The notes under the pieces are model-generated. The model worked only from the letters and a program-made list of their open reading frames with translations, made no database searches and was not told where the DNA came from. From contig JADFXP010000008.1 in the NCBI GenBank assembly GCA_015233465.1, positions 1 to 64,000 of the forward strand: a stretch of 64,000 bases of DNA. The letters are read 5' to 3'. Of this stretch, positions 47,352-56,183 are shown piece by piece. The first letter of the stretch is position 1, and every line of letters starts with the position of its first letter. Position numbers and translations under genes: made by a program. Origin of the DNA: Candidatus Magnetominusculus dajiuhuensis. GTDB taxonomy: Bacteria; Nitrospirota; Thermodesulfovibrionia; Thermodesulfovibrionales; Magnetobacteriaceae.

Positions 47352-48599
47352 ATGTATAAAAAGGACTATCTAGATAACGGCATACCTATAGTGATGGAGA
47401 GTATCAAAGGGATACAATCCTCAGCTATGGGTATATGGTTAAAGGTTGGTTCAAGATATGAAAGTTCTCAAAAAAATGGGATTTCACATTTTCTTGAGCA
47501 TATGTTTTTTAAGGGCACGTCAAATCGTACTCAAAAAGACATATCTATTGCAATAGATTCAGTAGGTGGAGAGTTAAATGCCTTTACTTCTCGAGAAACC
47601 ACTGCTTATTATGCTATAGTGTTAGAGGATTTTATAGAGATTGCGGTAGACGTCATCTCTGATATTTTCTTAAATTCACAATTCAAACCTGAGGATTTGA
47701 AAAAGGAAAAAGAGATAGTAAAAGACGAAATCCGAATGGTGGAAGATACACCTGATGAATATATATTTGATCTTTTTTATAAAGACATTTGGGGAAATAA
47801 TCATGGTCTTGGAATGCCTGTAACAGGCACAGATAAAACTGTAGATTCATTTAATAGAAGCGATATATTAAATCATATAGATCAGCATTATGGACTAGGT
47901 GACATAGTAATATCATGTGCTGGCAGGATAAACATTAAAAAAGTATATTCTCTTTTTAATAAGCAGCTTGGCAGCCTCAACAGGAAATCAACGCCAGCTA
48001 TAATAGAAGATCAGCATTTTCACCCGGGCTTAAATGTAAATGAAAAAGACCTATTAGATGTGCATATGTGTCTTGGAATAAAGAGCGTAGAGATAAACAA
48101 TCCGCTTAGGTATGTTTTTTTACTGCTTAATACAATTTTAGGCATGGGAGTAAGTTCAAGACTATTTCAAGAGGTTAGAGAAAATAGAGGACTTGCATAT
48201 ACGATACATTCATTTCTTTCGTTATATAAAGATACAGGCATATTTGGAGTATATACGGCATCAGGGGTTGATAATTATATTGAGGTAATAGAAACCATAT
48301 TATCTGAAATAAAAAAACTCACGGGAACAATTTCTGATTTAGAATTATCAAGGGCAAAGAATCAATTAAAGGGCTATTTGATAATGGCGTTAGAGTCTTC
48401 ATCTGGAAGAATGAACAATATAGCTCGTCAAGAGATATATTACAACAATTACCTAAGCACTGATCAAATAATTGCTGAGATTGAAAAAGTAACAATAAAA
48501 GATATAGAGTCAATTATAGATCAATATTTAACAAAAGACAAAATGGCAATCACTGTATTAGGAAATGCTGATATAGCTAAGTTATCAGGTATTATATAG
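47352..48599 (+). CDS. M16 family zinc peptidase (processing-protease-like)
   Basis: A 415-residue single-chain M16B peptidase. The inverted zinc motif HxxEH is in ISHFLEHMFFKGT, with the third ligand Glu in the later EKEIVKDEIRMVED region. The C-terminal domain has RGLAYTIHSFLSLYKDTGIF, with the conserved R/Y pair of M16 enzymes. The rpsO-pnp-M16 peptidase order is common in many bacteria. Its substrate is unknown. It has no signal peptide and no strong ribosome site. Confidence 0.92.
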   Translation: MYKKDYLDNGIPIVMESIKGIQSSAMGIWLKVGSRYESSQKNGISHFLEHMFFKGTSNRTQKDISIAIDSVGGELNAFTSRETTAYYAIVLEDFIEIAVDVISDIFLNSQFKPEDLKKEKEIVKDEIRMVEDTPDEYIFDLFYKDIWGNNHGLGMPVTGTDKTVDSFNRSDILNHIDQHYGLGDIVISCAGRINIKKVYSLFNKQLGSLNRKSTPAIIEDQHFHPGLNVNEKDLLDVHMCLGIKSVEINNPLRYVFLLLNTILGMGVSSRLFQEVRENRGLAYTIHSFLSLYKDTGIFGVYTASGVDNYIEVIETILSEIKKLTGTISDLELSRAKNQLKGYLIMALESSSGRMNNIARQEIYYNNYLSTDQIIAEIEKVTIKDIESIIDQYLTKDKMAITVLGNADIAKLSGII

Positions 48600-48607
48600 C
48601 TTTTTAT

Positions 48608-48687
48608 ATGGGTTCAAAGGGAGGGTCTCAGACCCGTTTAATAAATCCCTTTGCTGGAGCCCGTAGATTAAAAGGGCAGAGCCCTCA
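48608..48687 (+). repeat. Two-hairpin palindromic repeat, long form, copy H
   Basis: ATGGGTTCAAAGGGA, inner hairpin GGGTCTC-A-GACCC, TCCCTTTG, then GGAGCCCGTAGATTAA and AGGGC-AGA-GCCCT. The long form matches copies E and I. It fills the spacer between the M16 peptidase and the 2-oxoacid oxidoreductase beta gene. Confidence 0.85.
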
Positions 48688-48733
48688 AAATAATAATTAA
48701 AGTTTTGTTAAAAAAATAACGATTAATATATAA

Positions 48734-49486
48734 ATGAAAAAGGTATATGAAAGGCCTCAGAGCTTAAAGAAGACTCCGTTTAGATTTTGTCCTGGATGCG
48801 GGCATGGGATAGCACACAGGCTGATAGCGCAGTGTATAGATGAATTAGGCATACGCGAGAAGGTCGTAGGAATTGCGCCAGTGGGATGCGCGGTATTTGC
48901 GTATGATTATTTTAATTTTGATATAATAGAATGCGCTCATGGCAGGCCTCCTGCTGTAGCAACTGCTATAAAACGGGTAAGCCCTGAGACAATAGTATTT
49001 TCTTATCAAGGAGATGGAGACCTTGCTGCAATAGGCACTGCTGAGATAATACATGCGGCAAACAGGGGTGAAAATCTCTCCATATTTTTTATGAATAATG
49101 CCACATATGGAATGACAGGCGGACAAATGGCACCAACTACTTTAATCAATCAAAAGACAGCGACATGCAATAAGGGCAGATGTATAACAGCAGACGGTTT
49201 TCCATTAAATGTGGTGAAATTGATTTCAACAATAAAGGGCGTATCATATGCAGCGAGGTCATCACTTGCTGGAGCTAAAAATATCTTACAGACAAAAAAA
49301 CATATAAGACGGGTATTAGAGAATCAAATAAATAAAAAAGGATTTAGTTTTCTTGAAATGCTCTCGCCCTGCCCTCCTGTTTGGGGTTTGACACCGCTTG
49401 ATTCTTGTAAATGGATAGAGACAGAGATGTCTACAGTATTTAAAAAAGGAGTATATAAAGATATTGAAGCAAGAAAACACTCATGA
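48734..49486 (+). CDS. 2-oxoacid:ferredoxin oxidoreductase, beta (TPP-binding) subunit
   Basis: A 250-residue thiamine-diphosphate subunit of the KorB/VorA type. Motifs: FCPGCGHGIAHRLIA (conserved Cys pair near the N-terminus), the TPP/Mg signature YQGDGDLAAIGTAE followed by IFFMNNATYGMTGGQMAPTT. With alpha, gamma and delta (ferredoxin) subunits it oxidises 2-oxoacids to acyl-CoA while reducing ferredoxin. Neither alpha nor delta lies nearby: the upstream gene is a peptidase. So those subunits must be elsewhere, or this pair works with other partners. Substrate (2-oxoglutarate or 2-oxoisovalerate) cannot be told. Confidence 0.9.
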   Translation: MKKVYERPQSLKKTPFRFCPGCGHGIAHRLIAQCIDELGIREKVVGIAPVGCAVFAYDYFNFDIIECAHGRPPAVATAIKRVSPETIVFSYQGDGDLAAIGTAEIIHAANRGENLSIFFMNNATYGMTGGQMAPTTLINQKTATCNKGRCITADGFPLNVVKLISTIKGVSYAARSSLAGAKNILQTKKHIRRVLENQINKKGFSFLEMLSPCPPVWGLTPLDSCKWIETEMSTVFKKGVYKDIEARKHS

Positions 49487-50036
49487 AAAGAAGCTGCTGA
49501 TAGCAGGCTCAGGCGGACAAGGAATCTTATTTATGGGCAAGGTGCTTGCATATGCGGCAATGCTTTCAGCGATGGAGGTAACGTGGTTTCCTTCATATGG
49601 GGCAGAGATGAGAGGAGGTACTGCAAATTGTTCAATTGTTATATCTGATGAAGTAATAGGTTCACCTGTATTAAAATCTACAGATATATTGGTAGTATTT
49701 AATAAGGCATCACTGGAAAGATTTAAGCCTTTCATAAAAAAAGATGGTATATTATTTTATGATTCTTCACTGCTAGATCCAATAAAATCCAATGGATATA
49801 AGATATATGGAATTGAAGCAAGCAGGGCAGCCTCTGAACTTGGTGAAATAAAAGCAGCAAATATGGTAATGCTTGGGGCAGTGATTAATGTTTCAAATAT
49901 AGTTACAAAGGAAATTCTACAGCTTGCATTAAGTGAAAACACCCCTGAAAAGAGATTTAAGACATTCCCTCTGAACAGTCAAGCCTTATATAAAGGATTT
50001 GATATAATTGAAGATCAAAAACGCCTCAATAGCTGA
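49464..50036 (+). CDS. 2-oxoacid:ferredoxin oxidoreductase, gamma subunit
   Basis: A 190-residue gamma subunit: LIAGSGGQGILFMGKVLAYA, TWFPSYGAEMRGGTANC and a C-terminal FPLNSQALYKGF. It starts with TTG 22 bp before the end of the beta gene; AAAGGAG lies 12 nt upstream. The overlap indicates coupled synthesis with beta. The next gene, a GNAT, overlaps its end by 29 bp. Confidence 0.9.
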   Translation: MKQENTHEKKLLIAGSGGQGILFMGKVLAYAAMLSAMEVTWFPSYGAEMRGGTANCSIVISDEVIGSPVLKSTDILVVFNKASLERFKPFIKKDGILFYDSSLLDPIKSNGYKIYGIEASRAASELGEIKAANMVMLGAVINVSNIVTKEILQLALSENTPEKRFKTFPLNSQALYKGFDIIEDQKRLNS

Positions 50037-50472
50037 TGTAACGAAGATCTCCGAGCTTATTTCAACATTTGCCAATATGCAGTTGATGCTCAATAGGCCG
50101 CTGAGTGAATTATATGAAAATATCAGAGACTATTTTGTTTGCATTGAAGACGATGAAATAGTTGGTGTCTGCGGTTTACATGTATTATGGGAGGATTTAG
50201 CAGAGATAAAATCACTTGCTGTGAAAAAAGCTAAACAAAAAAAAGGGATAGGAAGCGCTCTTGTAAGACACTGTATAGAAGACGCAAAAAGACTCAAAAT
50301 AGACAAGGTATTTGCCCTTACTTATAATCCACAGTTTTTCATAAAAAATGGCTTTATAATCACAGATAAATCCTCATTTCCACAAAAAATTTGGACAGAC
50401 TGCGTTAAATGCTCTAAATTCCCTAAGTGTGATGAAGAAGCTGTTATAATTAACCTTAAACCTAAAGAATAA
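50008..50472 (+). CDS. GNAT N-acetyltransferase, N-acetylglutamate-synthase-like
   Basis: A 154-residue GNAT protein. The acetyl-CoA loop is KKAKQKKGIGSALV; flanking motifs are VGVCGLHVLWEDLAEIKSLA and YNPQFFIKNGF followed by IWTDCVKCSKFPKCDE, the end pattern of the short ArgA-like N-acetylglutamate synthases. It would acetylate glutamate for arginine synthesis (family-level inference). The TTG start overlaps the oxidoreductase gamma gene, which is odd for an arginine enzyme and suggests coupling to 2-oxoacid metabolism. Its stop lies in repeat copy I. Confidence 0.85.
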   Translation: MKIKNASIADVTKISELISTFANMQLMLNRPLSELYENIRDYFVCIEDDEIVGVCGLHVLWEDLAEIKSLAVKKAKQKKGIGSALVRHCIEDAKRLKIDKVFALTYNPQFFIKNGFIITDKSSFPQKIWTDCVKCSKFPKCDEEAVIINLKPKE

Positions 50473-50542
50473 GGGCTCTGCCCAAGGGCTACAGCAAAGG
50501 GATTTTTTAAGCGGGTCTGAGACCCTCCCTTTGAACCCATTA
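50470..50542 (-). repeat. Two-hairpin palindromic repeat, long form, copy I
   Basis: Starts at the stop codon of the GNAT gene: AGGGC-TCT-GCCC, then CAAAGGGA, inner GCGGGTC-TGA-GACCC, TCCCTTTG and AACCCATTA. It is inverted relative to copies H and J on either side. The remaining 130 bp before the aconitase gene show no further signal apart from its ribosome site. Confidence 0.88.
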
Positions 50543-50672
50543 ATAAAAACTAAGATATCGTTGACAATTACTATAAATCCCCTAACTAAAATGAAAATAT
50601 GGAAATTTCATCTTAATCTATGATAGACTTATAAAATATTTCATTTTTTATTAAATAATTTGGAGGTATTAC

Positions 50673-52601
50673 TTGAATCTCACACAAAAAATATTACACT
50701 CACATTTAGTAATCGGCGATTTAAAAGAAGGCTCTTCCATCGGACTTAATATAGATGAAGTGTATACACAAGATGCAACTGGAACTATGGCTTGGCTTCA
50801 GTTTGAGGCTATTGGAATTGAGAGAGTTAAAGTACCGCTTGCTGTGTCATATGTTGACCATAACATGATACAGTCTAATTTCATGAATCCAGATGACCAC
50901 CAGTTTCTCCAAAGCTCGGCTGCAAGATTTGGCGCATGGTTTTCAAGACCGGGCAACGGGATTTGTCATCAGGTAAATCTTGAGAGATTCGCTAAACCCG
51001 GGAATATCGTACTTGGCACAGACAGCCACACTCCTACAAACGGCGGAATGGGAATGATAGCCTTTGGAGTTGGCGGATTGGACGCTGCTACTGTTATGGC
51101 AGGCTCTCCATTTGAAATAACTATGCCTAAGATTATAGGAGTTAAGTTAATCGGCGCTCTTCAAAAACCATGGCTTACTGCAATGGATGTTATCCTTGAA
51201 CTATTAAGAAGATTAACCGTAAAGGGCGGGGTTGGAAAGATATTTGAGTATTTTGGCGATGGTGTTAAGACTCTAAATGTTCCGCAGCGTGCTACAATCA
51301 CTAATATGGGCGCAGAACTTGGCGCTACCACCTCAATATTTCCAAGCGATGAAATTACGTTCTCATTCCTTAAAGCACAAGGCAGAGAAGGAGACTTTAA
51401 GGTCTTTAAGGCAGATAACGATGCTAAATATGATGAAATCATAGAGATTGATCTCTCAAGCCTAACGCCTATGATTGCAAAACCTCATAGTCCTGATGCT
51501 GTAGTGAAGATCAAGGATATTGAAGGTCAAAAGGTAGATCAGGTCTGTATTGGAAGCTGCACAAATTCTTCTTATCAGGCGATGAAGAGCGTTGCTGCAA
51601 TCCTTAAAGGGAGACAGGTTCATAAAGATGTAAATCTTCATATAAACCCGGGTTCAAAACAAGTAGCAGAGATGCTTGCAAGGGATGGCTCACTGGCAGA
51701 AATGATTGCTGCTGGGGCAAGGATTATGGAGGTTTCTTGCGGGCCATGTATAGGAATGGGCAGTTCGCCTGCAACTGGGCAGACATCTATTCGCACATTT
51801 AATAGAAATTTCAAGGGCAGATCAGGAAATAATGACGCATTTGTTTATCTTACAAATCCACTTGCTGCCTGTGTTATGGCTATTACTGGACATATTATTG
51901 ACCCGCGTGATTCTGAAATTAATCTTGAAATTATAGAAGAGCCTGATACATTTTTAATAAATGATAATATGCTTATACCGCCTCCAGAGAATTTTAGAGA
52001 TATTAAGATTATAAAGGGACCAAATATAAAAGAAGTTCCAGTAAAATCACCTGCCTCTGATGTAATTTCTGCCCCAATTCTATTAAAACTTGGAGATAAT
52101 ATCACAACAGACGATATAATGCCTGCAGGGTCAAAGGTACTGCCATACCGCTCAAATATACCTGAGATCTCAAAGTTTGTATTTACCAATATAGATGAGA
52201 CATTTTATGAGCGAGCAATAAAGACAAGAGAAAAGGGAGGAGGCATTATAGTTGGCGGAGAGAATTATGGACAGGGTTCTTCAAGGGAACATGCAGCTAT
52301 TGCGCCGATGTATCTTGGAATACAGGCAGTAATTGTAAAATCTTTCGCAAGGATACACAGGACAAATCTGATAAATTTTGGTATATTACCTTTAATATTC
52401 TCTGTTCCTTCTATATATGAGAAGATAATGCAAGGAGATAGATTAGAAATGAAAGATTTACTTAAAAATATAGATTCAAGTCGGATCTTAAAAGTTGATA
52501 ATGAAACAAGTAATTATTCATTTGATTGTATTTTGAATTTAAATCAGCGAGAAAGGGCTATATTATTAAAAGGCGGACTGTTGTCATATTCAAGAGGCTA
52601 G
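50673..52601 (+). CDS. Aconitate hydratase
   Basis: A 642-residue single-chain aconitase, isomerising citrate and isocitrate. The [4Fe-4S] ligands are C296 (CIGSCTNSS) and C356/C359 (SCGPCIGMG). Other signatures are GTDSHTPTNGGMG in the N-terminal domain and NYGQGSSREHAAIAP, with MYLGIQAVIVKSFARIHRTN, in the C-terminal swivel domain. The length fits the 640-residue class found in delta-proteobacteria and relatives rather than the 890-residue AcnA. It starts with TTG after TTGGAGG. Confidence 0.95.
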   Translation: MNLTQKILHSHLVIGDLKEGSSIGLNIDEVYTQDATGTMAWLQFEAIGIERVKVPLAVSYVDHNMIQSNFMNPDDHQFLQSSAARFGAWFSRPGNGICHQVNLERFAKPGNIVLGTDSHTPTNGGMGMIAFGVGGLDAATVMAGSPFEITMPKIIGVKLIGALQKPWLTAMDVILELLRRLTVKGGVGKIFEYFGDGVKTLNVPQRATITNMGAELGATTSIFPSDEITFSFLKAQGREGDFKVFKADNDAKYDEIIEIDLSSLTPMIAKPHSPDAVVKIKDIEGQKVDQVCIGSCTNSSYQAMKSVAAILKGRQVHKDVNLHINPGSKQVAEMLARDGSLAEMIAAGARIMEVSCGPCIGMGSSPATGQTSIRTFNRNFKGRSGNNDAFVYLTNPLAACVMAITGHIIDPRDSEINLEIIEEPDTFLINDNMLIPPPENFRDIKIIKGPNIKEVPVKSPASDVISAPILLKLGDNITTDDIMPAGSKVLPYRSNIPEISKFVFTNIDETFYERAIKTREKGGGIIVGGENYGQGSSREHAAIAPMYLGIQAVIVKSFARIHRTNLINFGILPLIFSVPSIYEKIMQGDRLEMKDLLKNIDSSRILKVDNETSNYSFDCILNLNQRERAILLKGGLLSYSRG

Positions 52602-52608
52602 TTTTTAT

Positions 52609-52663
52609 TAATGGGTTCAAAGGGACGAGTCCCTTTGCTGGGGTTTAGGGGCAGAGCCCTCAA
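52609..52663 (+). repeat. Two-hairpin palindromic repeat, copy J
   Basis: Canonical short form: TTAATGGGTT, CAAAGGGA-CGAG-TCCCTTTG at 52618-52637, spacer CTGGGGTTT, AGGGGC-AGA-GCCCT at 52647-52660, then CAAAATAA. It is nearly identical to copy D over the first hairpin. It is 8 bp past the aconitase stop. Confidence 0.9.
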
Positions 52664-52777
52664 AATAAATTATTGTTTACAAAATATTAATATGTATGTT
52701 ATTTTAAAATATTCAAATAATACAGGCTATTAACTTAATAATATAAACTATATCATTAATATTACAGATGGAGAGTA

Positions 52778-53620
52778 ATGATAATAAGATGCTGGGGTTC
52801 AAGAGGTTCGGTGCCTGTCTCTGGATGTGAGTATATAAAATATGGCGGAGATACAACCTGTTTTGAGATAAGAACCGAAGATGACCAGATAATAATAGTA
52901 GATGCAGGATCAGGGATAAGGCGATTAGGGAACAAGTTATTAGACGAAGGGCGTTTTGAGTATAATTTATTTTTCACACATGCGCATTGGGATCATATCT
53001 TAGGATTTCCATTTTTTAAACCGATTTACCTTCCAAAGACGAGGATAAAGATAGCAGGGTGTCCATTTAGTGATAAATTTATAAAAAAGGCATTAAACAG
53101 TGCGATGTTTCCACCATATTTTCCAATAAAATTAGATGAAATAAGGGCAAACGTTGAATATGATAATGGTAATTGTAAGAATGAGTTTAGGATAGGATCA
53201 GTGAAGGTAACAATGATTCGACTCAGCCATCCAAATCAAGGACTGGGATATAAATTTACAGAAGGAGACAAGAGTTTTGTACTTCTTACGGATAATGAAC
53301 TTGGATTTCATCATAAAGGAGGGAGGCAAACTTTAGAATATCAATTATTTACTGAAGGCGCAGATATATTAATGCACGATTCAGAATATACAGAAAAAGA
53401 ATACAAAACTACAAAGAAATGGGGACATTCTACATTTAACGATGCAGTAAAACTAGCCCTTGATGCTGGAGTTAAGACATTTGGCTTAATACATCATAAT
53501 CAAGAACGCACAGATGATGACCTTGATAAAATTGTATTACAAAGTAAGGAAATAATTCAAAAACATAATTCAAAAATGAATTGTTTAGCAGTCGCAGCAT
53601 TATCTGAGTTTAAACTCTAA
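52778..53620 (+). CDS. Metallo-beta-lactamase-fold hydrolase
   Basis: A 280-residue MBL-fold protein. The metal motif is FFTHAHWDHILG (about residues 66-77), and further metal ligands are in IRLSHPNQGLGYKF, LLTDNELG, LMHDSEYT and GLIHHNQERTDDD. The N-terminus RCWGSRGSVPVSG is typical of the PhnP/RNase Z-like subgroup, often found near cyclic-nucleotide signalling proteins. It has no signal peptide. Substrate unknown; a phosphodiesterase is most likely (inference). Confidence 0.85.
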   Translation: MIIRCWGSRGSVPVSGCEYIKYGGDTTCFEIRTEDDQIIIVDAGSGIRRLGNKLLDEGRFEYNLFFTHAHWDHILGFPFFKPIYLPKTRIKIAGCPFSDKFIKKALNSAMFPPYFPIKLDEIRANVEYDNGNCKNEFRIGSVKVTMIRLSHPNQGLGYKFTEGDKSFVLLTDNELGFHHKGGRQTLEYQLFTEGADILMHDSEYTEKEYKTTKKWGHSTFNDAVKLALDAGVKTFGLIHHNQERTDDDLDKIVLQSKEIIQKHNSKMNCLAVAALSEFKL

Positions 53621-54173
53621 AATGATAAAAGTACAGATATTTATAATGCCAAAATATAGTAATATTTCCACTTATCCTTGAATTAAGCTAAAGATATAAT
53701 TTAATTCTATTAAAACTCGACAAAATCAATATAAATTATATATAATAAAGCATGAATACATTAATGATCATAATGGGCATAATAGCAGCAATATATATAT
53801 TTGCTGCATTAAATTTAAGGCATAGTTATAGTAAACTTTATTGAAACAAGGGATCAACCCTCCGTGCCAGAGGGGACAATAATGAAAGCAAAGAAAATGA
53901 AGGAATAAAGAAGAATTCCAGTTGTTCCTGATTTGTTTATACCAAGAGAAGTTCTCATCAGATACAACAAAGGAATAAAATTGATCATAACTTATACCTT
54001 TTATCCTGTTTTTACAATTTTTTGTCAATACTGGACAAACATATTAAATTAATGCTAAAATTTCAAAGTTTAGAATTAAGGGTAAAAAATCATAAGGACA
54101 AAGGGTAATAGACCCAAGCCCGATAATAACCCTGCAAGGTATTAAGGCAATAAAAAATGTATCGGAGGGCTTA
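53621..54173. other. Long spacer with no secure gene
   Basis: This 553-bp stretch has one 30-codon membrane-type frame (53752-53844) and, at about 53912-54050 on the plus strand, a stretch that reads IPVVPDLFIPREVLIRYNK after an in-frame stop. The latter looks like decayed coding sequence but belongs to no family I know. A minus-strand frame through the same DNA is not credible. The final 60 bp include GGAGGGC before the acyl-CoA dehydrogenase ATG. Confidence 0.4.
53752..53844 (+). CDS. Possible 30-residue membrane peptide
   Basis: The frame reads MNTLMIIMGIIAAIYIFAAL followed by NLRHSYSKLY, a single hydrophobic helix with a basic tail. Such small membrane proteins exist, but no good ribosome site precedes it (only AAAG) and the family is unknown. 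Confidence 0.25.
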   Translation: MNTLMIIMGIIAAIYIFAALNLRHSYSKLY

Positions 54174-55337
54174 ATGGATTATTTTTTAAATGAAGAACAA
54201 CAGATGATTAAAGATCTTGCCCGGCAGATAGCAAATGAAAAGATAATCCCGATAAGGGCTGAGCTTGATGAAAAAGAGACATTTCCATATGAGGTAGTTG
54301 ATGCCTTAGCAAAGGCAGATATGTTTGGGCTATTTATACCAGAGGAATACGGCGGACTTGGAAAGGGTTCATTTGAACTCTGTTTAGCAGTAGAGCAATT
54401 AAGCAAGGCATGTCTTGGAATCTCTACAGTATATGCAGCAAATGCCCTCGGAGCTTATCCAATATTGCTTTTTGGCACTGATGAACAAAAAAAGAAATAT
54501 CTTCCCTCTATTGCAACAGGTAAAAAACTTGTAGCCTTTGGTTTAACTGAGGCAAATGCTGGCAGTGATGCAGGCGGAATTCAGACTACAGCCGTCAAAG
54601 ACGGTAATGAATATATCCTTAACGGTACAAAACAATGGATAACTAATGGCGGAGAGGCAAGTATTTATACAATAATTGCCCTTACGGATAAATCTAAAGG
54701 CGCAAGAGGGGCATCTGCCTTTATAGTTGAAAAAGGCACACCTGGTTTCACCTTTGGAAAAAAAGAAAAAAAGATGGGCATACGTGCTTCATCAACCTGT
54801 GAACTTGTCTTTAATGACTGCAGAATACCTGCTGAAAATCTTTTAAGCGCTGAAGGAAGGGGATTTTTAGTAGCTATGAAGACGCTTGATCAGTCAAGAG
54901 TCGGAGTTGGTTCTCAAGGTGTTGGAGTAGCTCAAGGCGGACTAGACGAGGCAGTTAATTTTGCGAGTATGAGGGTTCAATTTGGCAAGCCAATAATCAG
55001 TTTTCAGGCTATTCAGCACATGTTAGCAAATATGGCAGCAAAGACAGAGGCTGCAAGGGCTCTTGTTTATTCTGTTGCAAGATATATAGATGGCGGCGCT
55101 AAGGATTTTTCAAAGGTCTCTGCTATGGCAAAGGTATTCGCAACTGATACTGCAATGGAGGTTACAGTTGATGCAGTTCAGATTATGGGCGGATCTGGCT
55201 ATATGAAGGATTACCCAGTGGAAAAGATGATGCGTGACGCAAAGATTCTACAAATATATGAAGGAACAAATCAGATTCAAAGAAATGTCATTGGACAGTG
55301 TATATTTAAAGAAGTCGTTAAAAATAAAAAGGGATAA
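54174..55337 (+). CDS. Acyl-CoA dehydrogenase
   Basis: A 387-residue flavoenzyme that oxidises acyl-CoA to enoyl-CoA and passes electrons to ETF. Motifs: FGLTEANAGSDAGG, KQWITNGGEA, RVGVGSQGVGVAQGGLD, and the C-terminal MGGSGYMKDYPVEKMMRDAK with catalytic Glu in IYEGTNQIQRN. The length is standard for the short/medium-chain (or glutaryl/butyryl) type; chain length cannot be told. The ATG follows CGGAGGGC. It lies 63 bp upstream of etfB. Confidence 0.95.
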   Translation: MDYFLNEEQQMIKDLARQIANEKIIPIRAELDEKETFPYEVVDALAKADMFGLFIPEEYGGLGKGSFELCLAVEQLSKACLGISTVYAANALGAYPILLFGTDEQKKKYLPSIATGKKLVAFGLTEANAGSDAGGIQTTAVKDGNEYILNGTKQWITNGGEASIYTIIALTDKSKGARGASAFIVEKGTPGFTFGKKEKKMGIRASSTCELVFNDCRIPAENLLSAEGRGFLVAMKTLDQSRVGVGSQGVGVAQGGLDEAVNFASMRVQFGKPIISFQAIQHMLANMAAKTEAARALVYSVARYIDGGAKDFSKVSAMAKVFATDTAMEVTVDAVQIMGGSGYMKDYPVEKMMRDAKILQIYEGTNQIQRNVIGQCIFKEVVKNKKG

Positions 55338-55400
55338 CTAATATTGGGAGTTGCATTTATTTATGGGCAAACCCGCAAAGCATTAAGGTGAACGAAATAT

Positions 55401-56183
55401 ATGAATATCGTTGTATGCGTAAAACAAGTGCCAGATACTGCTGAGGTCAAGATTGATCCAAAGACCAATACATTAATAAGAGACGGCGTGCCAAGTATAA
55501 TTAATCCCTATGATATGCACGCCATTGAAGCAGCTCTTGAAATAAAAGAAAAGATCGGGGGAACTGTGACAGTTCTCACAATGGGTCCTCCGCAGGCAGA
55601 AACTGCCCTTAGAGACGCAATTTCTCTTGGCGCAGATGAGGCAGTATTATTATCAGACAGGGCATTTGCAGGCTCAGATACTTGGGCAACCGCTTATACA
55701 CTTGCAGGGGCTATTAAAAAAATTGGATTTGATATAATTATATGCGGGAAACAGGCAATTGACGGCGATACAGCACAGGTTGGACCTGGAATAGCAGAGT
55801 TTCTTAATATACCGCATGTTGCATTTGTAAGTAAGATCAAAGATATTACAGAGCAGACTCTGACATTAGATAGAATGATGGATGATAGATATGAGATTGT
55901 TGAAGCAGATATGCCAGTACTCTTCACAGTTGTAAAAGAAATAAATGTGCCAAGACTTCCCTCCTTAAAAGGAAAGATTAAGGCTAAAAAGATAGAGATT
56001 AAAAAGATGACAAACGCTGAGATTGGTTTAGATGTTGAGTCATTAGGACTTTCTGGTTCTCCAACTCAGGTTAAAAATATATTTGCACCTGATATTGTAA
56101 AAGATAGAAAGATGTTAGAAGGCGGAGTAGAGGAGCAAGTCAATCAATTAATGTCGGTGCTAAAAGAGCTTAAATGTGTTTAA
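55401..56183 (+). CDS. etfB: Electron transfer flavoprotein beta subunit
   Basis: A 260-residue EtfB: VCVKQVPDTAEVKIDP, INPYDMHAIEAALEIKE, the AMP/FAD-site segment GKQAIDGDTAQVGPGIAE, and ADMPVLFTVVKEINVPRLPS. It accepts electrons from acyl-CoA dehydrogenase, directly upstream. etfA, normally the next gene, is missing here; the next gene is the methyltransferase selenoprotein, whose GTG start overlaps etfB by 8 bp. EtfA must be encoded elsewhere. Whether this ETF bifurcates cannot be judged. Confidence 0.95.
   Translation: MNIVVCVKQVPDTAEVKIDPKTNTLIRDGVPSIINPYDMHAIEAALEIKEKIGGTVTVLTMGPPQAETALRDAISLGADEAVLLSDRAFAGSDTWATAYTLAGAIKKIGFDIIICGKQAIDGDTAQVGPGIAEFLNIPHVAFVSKIKDITEQTLTLDRMMDDRYEIVEADMPVLFTVVKEINVPRLPSLKGKIKAKKIEIKKMTNAEIGLDVESLGLSGSPTQVKNIFAPDIVKDRKMLEGGVEEQVNQLMSVLKELKCV

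Noticed and set aside
53768-54028. Minus-strand frame of 86 codons in the 53.6-54.2 kb spacer
   Set aside because: Composition is unlike the neighbouring genes (many Phe/Cys/Tyr/Asn), no ribosome site is seen, and the plus strand shows better traces of decayed coding sequence.
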